From Flavobacteriaceae bacterium (lineage in GTDB: Bacteria; Bacteroidota; Bacteroidia; Flavobacteriales; Flavobacteriaceae): a DNA stretch of 14,444 bases. Below, in pieces: positions 7,902 to 14,444 of this stretch; position 1 is the first letter of the stretch, and each line of letters starts with the position of its first letter. Below the pieces are notes generated by a model. The model did no database searches. It saw only the letters and a program-made list of their open reading frames with translations, and was not told the DNA's origin. The stretch is taken from contig JAHRWC010000047.1 in the NCBI GenBank assembly GCA_019090365.1, forward strand, positions 1-14,444, read 5' to 3'. The translations under genes were made by a program, and so were the position numbers.

Positions 7902-8751
7902 AACTATCAATATGTTTTACTGTTCTATGGTAACGTTGTACAATGTTTGGATCTGGCAATAATAATGGTGTAGCCGAACCTTTTCCTTCATAATTAAATC
8001 TAGATAGTAAATACCTAAGACTTTCTAATCTGGCTTCTTTTTTATTATTCGTTTTCACGATAATCCAAGGACTAAATGTAGTATGTGTATTACCAAACAT
8101 TTGGTTTTTATAATAGGTATATTCATCCCATCTTTTTTGACCTTCTTGATCTACAGGACTAAATTTCCAACGTTTTAAAGGGTTTTCTAGGCGCGAATTA
8201 AATCGTGCTAATTGCTCATCTTTTGTGATTGAAAACCAAAATTTAATTAAATGCACTCCGTCTTCATAAAGCATGTGTTCAAATTCTGGCACCTGAACCA
8301 TAAATTTATTATACTGCTCTGTATTACAAAATCCCATAACAGGTTCTACTACAGCTCTATTGTACCAACTTCTATCGAAGAAAACAATTTCACCAGGATT
8401 TGGCATTTCTTTTATATACCTCCTAAAATACCATTGCCCTCTCTCAACATCTGTTGGTTTTGAAAGTGCTACAACTCTCGTAGAACGAGGATTTAAATGT
8501 TCAACCATTCTTCGAATAGAACCACCTTTACCTGCAGCATCTCGACCTTCAAAAATAACACACACTCTTTTGTTGTGTTTGGTTACCCATTTTTGAAGAT
8601 TTACCAACTCTGCCTGAAGCGCAAGTAATTCTTTTTCGTATTGAACATCTGCAAGAATGTTGTCTAACTTTTCTCCGTCTATTTTCTCTTTTAAAATATC
8701 GAGAAACTCTTTTTTATTTTTAGATTTCTGAAAATCTTCTGTTGTAAGCAT
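7891..8751 (-). CDS. ppk2: Polyphosphate kinase 2, first copy of a tandem pair
   Basis: First gene of the leftward block: a 286-residue PPK2 of the single-domain, class I type (polyphosphate-dependent NDP/NTP phosphotransfer in the cytoplasm). Walker A GRDAAGKGG is at 69-77, preceded by VIFE. The Walker B-like stretch FFDRSWYNRA is at 124-133. The lid region LKRWKFSPVDQEGQKRWDEY is about 192-211. The C-terminal extension with PLLLPDPNIVQRYHR (about 262-276) is usual in full-length class I enzymes and is missing from the second copy. The two proteins share long identical stretches across the kinase core but differ at the N-terminus and in the tail. The start is ATG with no Shine-Dalgarno. It opens 100 bp from the divergent EI24 gene. 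Intact motifs in both copies argue against one being a decaying duplicate. Confidence 0.93.
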   Translation of the reverse strand: MLTTEDFQKSKNKKEFLDILKEKIDGEKLDNILADVQYEKELLALQAELVNLQKWVTKHNKRVCVIFEGRDAAGKGGSIRRMVEHLNPRSTRVVALSKPTDVERGQWYFRRYIKEMPNPGEIVFFDRSWYNRAVVEPVMGFCNTEQYNKFMVQVPEFEHMLYEDGVHLIKFWFSITKDEQLARFNSRLENPLKRWKFSPVDQEGQKRWDEYTYYKNQMFGNTHTTFSPWIIVKTNNKKEARLESLRYLLSRFNYEGKGSATPLLLPDPNIVQRYHRTVKHIDSYEE

Positions 8752-8851
8752 ATATTTAATTTGTAATCTATAAAGGTCTTAAAAAAAATCAAATCAATTA
8801 ATGAGAAATGTCACTTTTTGAATTCGTAAATTGCAGTACTAATTTACTAAA
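8752..8851. promoter_or_regulatory. Divergent promoter region between the PPK2 pair and the EI24 operon
   Basis: The only divergent gap in the window, so both blocks must be transcribed out of it. Each strand has a TTG followed by exactly 19 nt and then a half-match to TAnnTTTG. On the minus strand it is TTG at 8792-8790 and TAGATTAC at 8770-8763. On the plus strand it is TTG at 8818-8820 and TAATTTAC at 8840-8847. Both candidates match only TAnnTT and both would leave almost no leader (about 4-11 nt before the ATG), so they are tentative. No palindromic operator stands out. Confidence 0.35.
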
Positions 8852-9604
8852 ATGATTAAGAATATTTTTCAAGGTATTAAAGCCTATGGAGGCACTTTAA
8901 AACTCATAAACTCTTTGAGCTTGTGGAAATATTTTGGCATTCCAACATTAATAAGTGTTTTAACCGCTATTGCAATTGGTTTTTTATCATGGGGATGGTC
9001 AGATAATATTGGTTCTTTAATTTCAAAAATTTGGATTTGGGAATGGGGAGCTGAAACCTTTAGCTCGATTAGTAATTTTATGGGAGCAATTGTTGTTTTA
9101 GTGATTGGATTTATCCTTTACAAGCATATTGTATTAGCGCTCAGTGCTCCTTTTATGAGTGTTGTTTCCTCAACAATTGAATCGCACCTTATGGGTGTTC
9201 AAGCACCATTAAGTAAATCCTCTAACATGGGTTTATTGTTAAGAGGTGTAAAAATAAATGTTCGAAATCTTTTGTTAGAACTTCTTTTAAGTATCCCAAT
9301 AATATTGATTGGCTTTATTCCTGTTATTGGAATTATCTCTTCTTTTCTTCTTTTCTTGGTTCAAGCCTATTATGCCGGATTTGGAAATATGGATTATACA
9401 CTTGAAAGACATTTAAGTTATTCTGAAAGTGTTCGGTTTGTAAATAAACACAAAGGTGTAGCGATTGGAAATGGAATTCTTTTTATGCTTATGTTACTTA
9501 TTCCAGTATTAGGAATTATCCTTGTACTACCTTTATCGGTTACTGCTGCAAGTACTGAAACCATTAGGATTGTAAAGGAATATGAAAATAAAAAAAATAA
9601 TTAA
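8852..9604 (+). CDS. EI24/CysZ-like integral membrane protein
   Basis: A 250-residue inner-membrane protein of the EI24 family, which includes bacterial CysZ. Hydrophobic segments are at about 27-49, 76-98, 141-172 (long enough for a helical hairpin) and 203-234. The segment ALSAPFMSVVSSTIESHL (96-113) is the family's conserved S-x-P-F motif after the second helix, and YYAGFGNMDYTLER (173-186) is a second typical family stretch. CysZ moves sulfate in enterobacteria. No sulfur-assimilation genes are nearby, so that function should not be carried over. The ATG start is the first in frame and starts the rightward block. The DinB-type gene begins only 2 bp after the stop, so they are co-transcribed. 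Transported substrate unknown. Confidence 0.85.
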   Translation: MIKNIFQGIKAYGGTLKLINSLSLWKYFGIPTLISVLTAIAIGFLSWGWSDNIGSLISKIWIWEWGAETFSSISNFMGAIVVLVIGFILYKHIVLALSAPFMSVVSSTIESHLMGVQAPLSKSSNMGLLLRGVKINVRNLLLELLLSIPIILIGFIPVIGIISSFLLFLVQAYYAGFGNMDYTLERHLSYSESVRFVNKHKGVAIGNGILFMLMLLIPVLGIILVLPLSVTAASTETIRIVKEYENKKNN

Positions 9605-9606
9605 TT

Positions 9607-10119
9607 ATGAAAAAGACATTGCTTATTTTATTGCTAAGTATTCCATCCTTTATAGTTGCTCAACAAACAACAGCAAAAGATGCTTTTCTTGAAAAATGGG
9701 AAAATTCTAAAAACTATCTGCTCGAAATTGCAGAAATAATGCCTGATAGTTTATACAATTTTAAACCTACTGAAAGGCAAATGAGTTTTAAGAAACAATT
9801 ACTTCATATTAAAGCAAATATGGATTGGTTGAGCACTTCGTATTTTACAACTGAAGTATATAAAAAACCAAAAGATTCGATTTCAATATCAAAAAATGAA
9901 CTAATAGAACTCCTAAAAAATAAATTTGATGCTGTTTCAGAAATCATAAAAAATACACCCTCAGAAGAATTAAAAACAACTGTGGAGTTTTTTGCAGGAC
10001 CTAAAAGTAAACTTCAAATATTAAATCTTTTACAAGACCATTTAACACATCACCGTGGACAATTAATTGTATATTTAAACCTCAATAATATTAAACCTCC
10101 AAATTATTCAGGTTGGTAA
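9607..10119 (+). CDS. Exported DinB-fold putative metal-dependent protein
   Basis: A 170-residue protein with a DinB/YfiT four-helix-bundle signature. It begins with a clear signal peptide (MKK, Leu-rich core, then FIVAQ with cleavage near residue 18-19), so the mature domain (about 20-170) is probably periplasmic. The DinB metal triad is visible: His67 in LLHIKANMDWL, and His145 and His149 in DHLTHHRGQLIVYL, the family's H-x3-HRGQ motif. The family name refers to a DNA-damage-induced Bacillus gene; members are mostly thiol- or metal-dependent enzymes of unknown reaction and do not include DNA polymerase IV. It sits 2 bp after the EI24 gene and its stop is 5 bp before the alkyltransferase ATG, so the three form one operon. 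Reaction and substrate unknown. Confidence 0.85.
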   Translation: MKKTLLILLLSIPSFIVAQQTTAKDAFLEKWENSKNYLLEIAEIMPDSLYNFKPTERQMSFKKQLLHIKANMDWLSTSYFTTEVYKKPKDSISISKNELIELLKNKFDAVSEIIKNTPSEELKTTVEFFAGPKSKLQILNLLQDHLTHHRGQLIVYLNLNNIKPPNYSGW

Positions 10120-10124
10120 TTAAA

Positions 10125-10598
10125 ATGGACACAGCATATTTTACATCTCCCTTAGGAACTTTAGAAATTACAGGCAATGAAGAAGGGATTGCTTCTGTAA
10201 ATTTTTTAGATATTGAAGAAAAAGAAACTACAGATAATCCCGAAAACATTCAAATCTGTATCAATCAACTTAAAGATTATTTTGAAGGAAATCGAACTCA
10301 TTTCGACTTAAAATTAAATCCGAAAGGAACTGAATTTCAGAAAAGAGTTTGGAATCAACTTCTTGAAATTCCTTTTAACAAAACGATGTCATACCAAGAA
10401 ATGGCAAATAAATTAGGTGATCCAAAAGTGATTAGAGCAGCAGCTTCAGCCAATGGGAAAAACCCTATTTCAATAATTATTCCTTGCCATCGAGTAATTG
10501 GAAGTGATGGTTCATTAACTGGATATGCAAGCGGATTGCATAGAAAAAAATGGCTTTTAGATCATGAAAACCCAGTAAAGCAACAATCCTTATTTTAA
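10125..10598 (+). CDS. ogt: Methylated-DNA--[protein]-cysteine S-methyltransferase (Ogt/MGMT type)
   Basis: A suicide DNA-repair protein that takes the alkyl group from O6-alkylguanine (and O4-alkylthymine) onto its own cysteine, in the cytoplasm. At 157 residues it has the full N-terminal ribonuclease-H-like half (about 1-65) and the C-terminal DNA-binding half. The active-site motif IIIPCHRVIG is at 117-126, with acceptor Cys121. The helix-turn-helix Arg finger lies in VIRAAASANGKNP (102-114, Arg104), and the nucleotide-flipping Tyr is probably Tyr90. It lacks the AraC-type domain of Ada, so it should act in repair only, not in regulation. I chose ATG at 10125, 5 bp after the DinB stop. An in-frame TTG at 10113 would add four residues and overlap that stop, and is less likely. 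Third gene of the EI24-DinB-Ogt operon. Confidence 0.95.
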   Translation: MDTAYFTSPLGTLEITGNEEGIASVNFLDIEEKETTDNPENIQICINQLKDYFEGNRTHFDLKLNPKGTEFQKRVWNQLLEIPFNKTMSYQEMANKLGDPKVIRAAASANGKNPISIIIPCHRVIGSDGSLTGYASGLHRKKWLLDHENPVKQQSLF

Positions 10599-10645
10599 TA
10601 AACTTATTGTATATTTAAGGCTACTCCCCAAAAATAATTTCAATT

Positions 10646-11359
10646 ATGCTGAAAAGAATCAACCTAGAATCTATCTTGTTTCTAGATATTGAAACGGTCC
10701 CACTTTTTGAACAACATGAGCAATTAGACGAAATATCTCAATCGTTATGGGAACAAAAAACAAAATACCAACGAAAAGATGAATTTACTCCTGAAGAATT
10801 CTATGATCGAGCAGGAATTTGGGCAGAATTTGGAAAAATAATCTGCATCTCTGTAGGTTATTTTGTATTTAAAGGTGATGTTCGAAATTTTAGAGTTACC
10901 TCATTTCATGGAGATGAAATTCATTTATTAAACGAATTTAAAACCTTATTAGAAACCCATTTTAATAAAGCTAAACATGTGCTCTGTGCACATAATGGAA
11001 AAGAATTTGATTTCCCATTTATTGCCAGAAGGATGATAATTAATAAAATTGACATTCCTTTTAAATTAAATCTCTTCGGAAAAAAACCTTGGGAAGTTCC
11101 TCATTTAGATACTTTAGAATTATGGAAATTTGGCGATTATAAAACTTATACTTCCTTAAAACTAATGACACATGTGTTAGGGATTCCTTCTCCTAAAGAC
11201 GATATTGATGGAAGCGATGTGCATCGAGTATATTATGAAGAAAAAGATATAGATCGTATCATCACCTATTGTGAAAAAGACACCATTGCTGTAGCACAGA
11301 TTCTCTTACGATTGCGAAATGAAGAAATATTACTAGATGATGAAATCCTTAGTATTTAA
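10646..11359 (+). CDS. DnaQ/PolB-like 3'-5' exonuclease
   Basis: A 237-residue stand-alone DEDDy-type exonuclease resembling the proofreading domain of family B DNA polymerases. Exo I is FLDIETVP (Asp14, Glu16), Exo II is AHNGKEFDFPFIARRM (115-130, Asp122), and Exo III is ITYCEKDTIA (206-215, Tyr208 and Asp212); all four metal-binding acids plus the Tyr are present. The YTSLKLMTHVLGIPSPKDDIDGSDV stretch, about 168-191, is typical of this Bacteroidota family. No polymerase domain is attached, so it is a free nuclease acting on DNA or RNA ends; the substrate is unknown. It starts 47 bp after the alkyltransferase on the same strand with no terminator between, so it may be part of the same operon. 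A TATATTTA (10610-10617) in the gap is a weak promoter candidate. Confidence 0.9.
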   Translation: MLKRINLESILFLDIETVPLFEQHEQLDEISQSLWEQKTKYQRKDEFTPEEFYDRAGIWAEFGKIICISVGYFVFKGDVRNFRVTSFHGDEIHLLNEFKTLLETHFNKAKHVLCAHNGKEFDFPFIARRMIINKIDIPFKLNLFGKKPWEVPHLDTLELWKFGDYKTYTSLKLMTHVLGIPSPKDDIDGSDVHRVYYEEKDIDRIITYCEKDTIAVAQILLRLRNEEILLDDEILSI

Positions 11360-11375
11360 TTTGTAAGTTTACCCT

Positions 11376-11438
11376 ATGTCAATAAAAAGAGAAACAAACA
11401 TATCTGAAATGCCTTGGGTATTTATTCCTGGTTTATAG
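11376..11438 (+). other. 20-codon open frame in the gap before the dehydrogenase gene; coding status doubtful
   Basis: In the 132-bp gap between the exonuclease and dehydrogenase genes, an ATG opens a frame for MSIKRETNIS, then EMPWVFIPGL and a stop. It is preceded by TAAGTTTA (11364-11371), one base off the -7 consensus, only 4 bp from the ATG. No ribosome binding site or homologue is recognisable. It could be a tiny peptide, a remnant of a lost gene, or chance. Apart from this and the candidate promoter just downstream I see nothing in the gap. Confidence 0.12.
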
Positions 11439-11443
11439 CTTCT
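11414..11443 (+). promoter_or_regulatory. Candidate promoter for the saccharopine dehydrogenase-like gene
   Basis: TTG at 11414-11416 is followed by exactly 19 nt and then TAGCTTCT (11436-11443), matching the Bacteroidota pattern TTG-N19-TAnnTTTG in six of the eight downstream positions. Transcription would start near 11448 and leave a leader of about 45 nt before the ATG at 11492. The match is partial, so this is tentative. Confidence 0.3.
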
Positions 11444-11491
11444 CTCTCTTACATTTTATTTTCTCAAATTTAACTTTCTAATAAATTTAAT

Positions 11492-12631
11492 ATGCATTCA
11501 ATCATTGTATTAGGAGCAGGTATGGTAGGTAGTGCCATCGCCATCGACCTAGCTAAAAAACATAAAGTAACATTAACCGATGTAAATCAATCTGTCCTTG
11601 AAAAGGTTCAAAAAAAGTGTGATGCTCTAATCATACAAACCCTCGATGTGACCCAAAAAGAAGTGTTGCAAACGACTATAAAGCAACATGATTTGGTCGT
11701 TTGTGCAGTACCCGGATTCTTAGGGTATGAAACTTTAACAAATATTATCGAAGCCGAAATGAATGTGATCGACATTTCTTTCTTTTCTGAAAACTCATTA
11801 GAACTTGATGCTTTAGCGAAAGAAAAAAATGTAACCGCTATTGTAGATTGTGGTGTTGCTCCAGGAATGGACAATATTATTCTTGGATACTACAATGAAA
11901 AAATGAAACTCACAGATTTTGAGTGTTTGGTTGGTGGTTTACCTAAAGTAAAAAAATGGCCATTTTGTTATAAAGCACCTTTTTCACCCATCGATGTAAT
12001 TGAAGAATATACACGACCTGCTCGATATGTTGAGCACAGTGAAGTAGTTGTAAGAGAACCATTAACTGATTGTGAATATATCGATTTTGATGGAGTTGGC
12101 ACCCTTGAATCATTTAATTCAGATGGGTTACGTTCCATCATTTTTACCATGCCTCATATTCCAAATATGAAAGAGAAAACCTTGCGATATCCTGGGCATG
12201 TTGAATATGTTAGGGTTTTAAAAGAAAGTGGTTTTTTTAATACCGATGAGATAGAAATTAACGGAAGCAAAGTTTCTCCCTTAGATTTTACGAGTAAAAT
12301 ATTATTTTCAGAATGGAAATTAGGCGAAACAGAAGAGGAGTTAACAGTAATGCGTATCACTTTAAAAGGTGAAAATAAAAATGGTGATATTGAAGAAATA
12401 GTGTATAATGTTCATGATGAATATTGTAATGAAACTCAAACCTCATCCATGGCTCGTACTACAGGCTATACAGCAGCCGCAGCTGTGAATGTGTTTTTAG
12501 AAGGGAAATTTACAAAAAAAGGAGTGTTCCCTCCTGAGTTGGTAGGAAAACATGAAGTGTGTTTCGATTATTTTATGAATTATTTAAAAGAAAGAAATAT
12601 CAATTATATAAAAACCTCAAAAATCCATTAG
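11492..12631 (+). CDS. Saccharopine dehydrogenase-family oxidoreductase (lysine 6-dehydrogenase-like)
   Basis: A cytoplasmic NAD(P)-dependent oxidoreductase of 379 residues. The N-terminal Rossmann fold has IIVLGAGMVGSAIA (4-17, GxGxxG at Gly8, Gly10, Gly13). Asp30 at the end of the second strand suggests NAD rather than NADP. The conserved VDCGVAPGMDNI (118-129) leads into the C-terminal saccharopine-dehydrogenase domain, with VGGLPK (147-152), KTLRYPGHVEYV (229-240) and SSMARTTGYTAAAAV (318-332). These stretches and the length fit L-lysine 6-dehydrogenase/Lys9-like proteins better than the longer two-domain eukaryotic reductases. Partner enzymes of lysine breakdown are not in the window, so substrate (lysine, saccharopine or a related amine) is inferred. 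It lies 132 bp after the exonuclease gene and 20 bp before the ABC gene, so it may be co-transcribed with the latter. Confidence 0.88.
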   Translation: MHSIIVLGAGMVGSAIAIDLAKKHKVTLTDVNQSVLEKVQKKCDALIIQTLDVTQKEVLQTTIKQHDLVVCAVPGFLGYETLTNIIEAEMNVIDISFFSENSLELDALAKEKNVTAIVDCGVAPGMDNIILGYYNEKMKLTDFECLVGGLPKVKKWPFCYKAPFSPIDVIEEYTRPARYVEHSEVVVREPLTDCEYIDFDGVGTLESFNSDGLRSIIFTMPHIPNMKEKTLRYPGHVEYVRVLKESGFFNTDEIEINGSKVSPLDFTSKILFSEWKLGETEEELTVMRITLKGENKNGDIEEIVYNVHDEYCNETQTSSMARTTGYTAAAAVNVFLEGKFTKKGVFPPELVGKHEVCFDYFMNYLKERNINYIKTSKIH

Positions 12632-12651
12632 AATACTTCTATCTTTAAGGT

Positions 12652-14352
12652 ATGCAAAAAGAAGTGCTACTTGATGTTAAAAACCTGTGTGTTGCTTTTG
12701 GTTCTTCCAAAAAAAATACTGAGGTTATTCATGATATTTCATTCTCAATTAATACAAATGAAGTCGTCGGAATTGTAGGTGAATCTGGTTCAGGGAAATC
12801 GGTTACATCCATGGCTATTATGGGTTTATTGCCTAAAAAATCAAGTCATATAAAGGGAGAAATTCTTTTCAATGATATTGATTTATTGAATGAAGATGCT
12901 AAGAAACTTCGAAAGCTTCGTGGAAAGGATATAGCGATGATTTTTCAGGAGCCCATGAGTGCTTTAAATCCATCCATAAAGTGTGGTTATCAGGTGACTG
13001 AAATTTTAGAACATCATTTAAATTTATCTTCTTCTGATGCAAAAAAAGAAACTCTTTTACTTTTTGAAAAAGTAAAATTACCCAGACCTAAAGATATTTT
13101 TAATAGTTATCCGCATCAAATAAGTGGCGGTCAAATGCAGCGTATTATGATTGCGATGGCTATTGCTTGTAAACCTAAATTATTAATCGCAGATGAGCCA
13201 ACAACCGCTTTGGATGTAACGGTTCAGAAGGAAATTATACTGCTCTTAAAAGAGCTTCAGAAAGAAACAAAAATGAGCTTGTTGTTTATATCACACGATC
13301 TTAGTTTAGTTTCTGAAATAGTTGACAGAGTAATTGTCATGTATAAAGGAGATATGGTAGAAGAAGGTTCAGCATTTCAAATTTTCAATCCGAAGTCTAC
13401 TAGACCCAAAGAAGAATATACCAAAGCATTATTAGCTTCAAGACCTACACTTGATGTTCGTTTATCAAAACTTCCTACGATAGAGTCATTAGCCGATAAA
13501 AGTTTTAAAGCTAAAGAAGTTACCCCTATTGAACGTGCTAAAAGACATAAGAAGATTTATACAAAAGCTCCTTTATTAGAAGTGCTTAATGTGAAGAAAA
13601 ATTATTTTTCAAACGCTGGATTGTTTAATAAAAAGAGAACCATAAAAGCAGTTGATGAAGTTAGTTTTAAAGTCTTTGAAGGAGAAACCCTAGGTTTAGT
13701 AGGAGAATCAGGTTGTGGAAAATCGACTCTTGGAAAAGCAATTTTACAATTGGATAAAGCAAGCTCAGGAAGTATAAAATATAAAGGAAAAGAAATTACT
13801 CAGCTTGCTTCAAAAGAATTAAGAAGCTTAAGAAAAGAAATACAACTTATTTTTCAAGATCCTTATTCGTCATTAAACCCAAGAATACTTATTGGTGAAG
13901 CTTTAATGGAACCTTTAAAAGTTTATAATATTGGTAAAAATATTAGAGATCGTAAGAAAAAGGTGATGACTTTATTGGAACGAGTAGGTTTAGATGAATC
14001 TTTTTACTTTAGATATCCTCATGAATTATCTGGTGGACAAAGACAACGCGTAGGAATTGCTCGAACTGTAATCATGGAACCTAAATTAGTGGTTTGTGAT
14101 GAATCCGTTTCAGCATTAGATATTTCGGTACAGGCGCAAGTTTTAAATCTTTTAAATGAATTAAAAGATGATTTTGGTTTTACCTATATATTTATTTCAC
14201 ATGATTTGGCTGTAGTAAAATTTATGGCCGATCAGTTATTAGTAATGAAAAATGGTAAAATAGAAGAATTAGGAGATGCAGATGAAATTTATGCCAATCC
14301 AACCAAAGAATACACTAAAAAATTAATTGAAGCCATTCCAAAAGGGATTTAA
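12652..14352 (+). CDS. Fused two-domain ABC transporter ATPase (Dpp/Opp/GsiA-like peptide importer)
   Basis: A 566-residue protein with two complete nucleotide-binding domains in one chain, as in YejF and GsiA. It powers uptake of peptides or related solutes from the inner face of the cytoplasmic membrane. Domain 1: Walker A GESGSGKS (43-50), Q-loop Gln99, signature ISGGQMQR (157-164), Walker B LLIADE (177-182), H-loop His215. The peptide-family linker follows (about 240-305). Domain 2: Walker A GESGCGKS (351-358), Q-loop Gln402, signature LSGGQRQR (459-466), Walker B LVVCDE (479-484), H-loop His517. After the second Walker B the usual DEP is DES (483-485), a harmless-looking change. Both sites look able to hydrolyse ATP. 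No permease or solute-binding protein gene lies upstream in the window; if they exist they are elsewhere. The ATG is 20 bp after the dehydrogenase stop and a terminator follows. Confidence 0.95.
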   Translation: MQKEVLLDVKNLCVAFGSSKKNTEVIHDISFSINTNEVVGIVGESGSGKSVTSMAIMGLLPKKSSHIKGEILFNDIDLLNEDAKKLRKLRGKDIAMIFQEPMSALNPSIKCGYQVTEILEHHLNLSSSDAKKETLLLFEKVKLPRPKDIFNSYPHQISGGQMQRIMIAMAIACKPKLLIADEPTTALDVTVQKEIILLLKELQKETKMSLLFISHDLSLVSEIVDRVIVMYKGDMVEEGSAFQIFNPKSTRPKEEYTKALLASRPTLDVRLSKLPTIESLADKSFKAKEVTPIERAKRHKKIYTKAPLLEVLNVKKNYFSNAGLFNKKRTIKAVDEVSFKVFEGETLGLVGESGCGKSTLGKAILQLDKASSGSIKYKGKEITQLASKELRSLRKEIQLIFQDPYSSLNPRILIGEALMEPLKVYNIGKNIRDRKKKVMTLLERVGLDESFYFRYPHELSGGQRQRVGIARTVIMEPKLVVCDESVSALDISVQAQVLNLLNELKDDFGFTYIFISHDLAVVKFMADQLLVMKNGKIEELGDADEIYANPTKEYTKKLIEAIPKGI

Positions 14353-14391
14353 AAAAAAATGCCCGTTCTAACCTCACAAAGAACGGGCTTT
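14351..14391. terminator. Probable bidirectional hairpin terminator after the ABC ATPase gene
   Basis: A perfect 9-bp GC-rich stem, 14361-14369 (GCCCGTTCT) with 14380-14388, has a 10-nt loop and starts 8 bp after the ABC stop codon. For plus-strand transcripts the T run is short (TTTA). For minus-strand transcripts it is nine T residues after one intervening A (positions 14359-14351), a stronger terminator. This suggests a leftward gene ends just beyond the right edge of the window. Confidence 0.8.
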
Positions 14392-14392
14392 A

Positions 14393-14441
14393 GCTTAATC
14401 TGAATATCGTTGCAGATTTGGGCTTAATTAACTCTGAATAT
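14393..14441. repeat. Short imperfect direct repeat at the right edge
   Basis: The stretch GCTTAATCTGAATAT (14393-14407) recurs at 14422-14441 with five bases inserted in the middle. No open frame or RNA gene is visible in the last 50 bases. All three minus-strand frames meet a stop within the last 21 bases, so a leftward gene could end here or just outside. Confidence 0.35.
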
Positions 14442-14444
14442 TAA

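Noticed and set aside
7902..7910. TTG start for the second PPK2
   Set aside because: The ATG at 7901-7899 is available, gives a tighter overlap with the upstream stop and loses nothing of the domain.
8251..8596. Plus-strand open frames of 70 and 78 codons inside the first PPK2 gene
   Set aside because: They are antisense to a fully conserved kinase core and have no start context or recognisable product; similar antisense frames in the hydratase, Asp-box and dehydrogenase genes were left out for the same reason.
10113..10124. TTG start for the alkyltransferase gene overlapping the DinB stop
   Set aside because: An ATG 12 bp downstream gives the normal family N-terminus; the extra four residues have no support.
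12640..12647. TATCTTTA just before the ABC ATPase ATG as a promoter
   Set aside because: It differs from the -7 consensus in the last base, has no TTG box at the right spacing, and would make the mRNA leaderless; co-transcription with the dehydrogenase gene is simpler.
1..14444. Defence island, phage, transposon or CRISPR content
   Set aside because: No transposase, integrase, restriction, toxin or Cas motif, no spaced direct-repeat array and no change in base composition was seen.

Overview
The window looks like chromosomal DNA of a marine-type Flavobacteriaceae (Bacteroidota). It is AT-rich throughout. Shine-Dalgarno sequences are essentially absent. Secreted proteins have short Lys-rich signal peptides with Gln at the cleavage site. 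One gap holds a perfect match to the Bacteroidota -7 promoter element TAnnTTTG. No gene looks foreign, and I see no phage, transposon, integron, CRISPR array, tRNA or rRNA. The genus cannot be settled from the sequence alone.

The layout is two divergent blocks. Positions 1-8751 are read leftward: two tandem overlapping class I-like polyphosphate kinase 2 genes, a 1035-residue secreted Asp-box (BNR) beta-propeller protein, an NtrY-like membrane sensor histidine kinase without a neighbouring response regulator, an enoyl-CoA hydratase followed by a strong hairpin terminator, and the N-terminal 487 codons of a secreted protein of unknown family that runs off the left edge. Positions 8852-14352 are read rightward: an EI24/CysZ-like membrane protein, an exported DinB-fold protein, an Ogt/MGMT-type DNA alkyltransferase, a DnaQ/PolB-like 3'-5' exonuclease, a saccharopine dehydrogenase-family oxidoreductase, and a double-ATPase protein of a peptide-type ABC importer, closed by a hairpin terminator. 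The 100-bp gap at 8752-8851 must carry the promoters of both blocks.

Within the blocks, real functional coupling is visible only locally. The two PPK2 genes overlap by 11 bp and are almost certainly co-translated. The EI24, DinB and Ogt genes are separated by 2 and 5 bp and form a tight operon that may also include the exonuclease 47 bp on. The alkyltransferase and exonuclease give it a DNA-maintenance flavour, but the DinB protein carries a signal peptide and so probably does not act on DNA. The other genes are spaced 20-130 bp apart and look like ordinary housekeeping or accessory genes that share a direction.

I found no convincing new multi-gene system. The items most worth checking are the tandem PPK2 pair, a 16-bp perfect inverted repeat that contains the start codon of the Asp-box gene, and a strong terminator-like hairpin only 23 nt upstream of the left-edge gene, which leaves no room for a separate promoter downstream of it.
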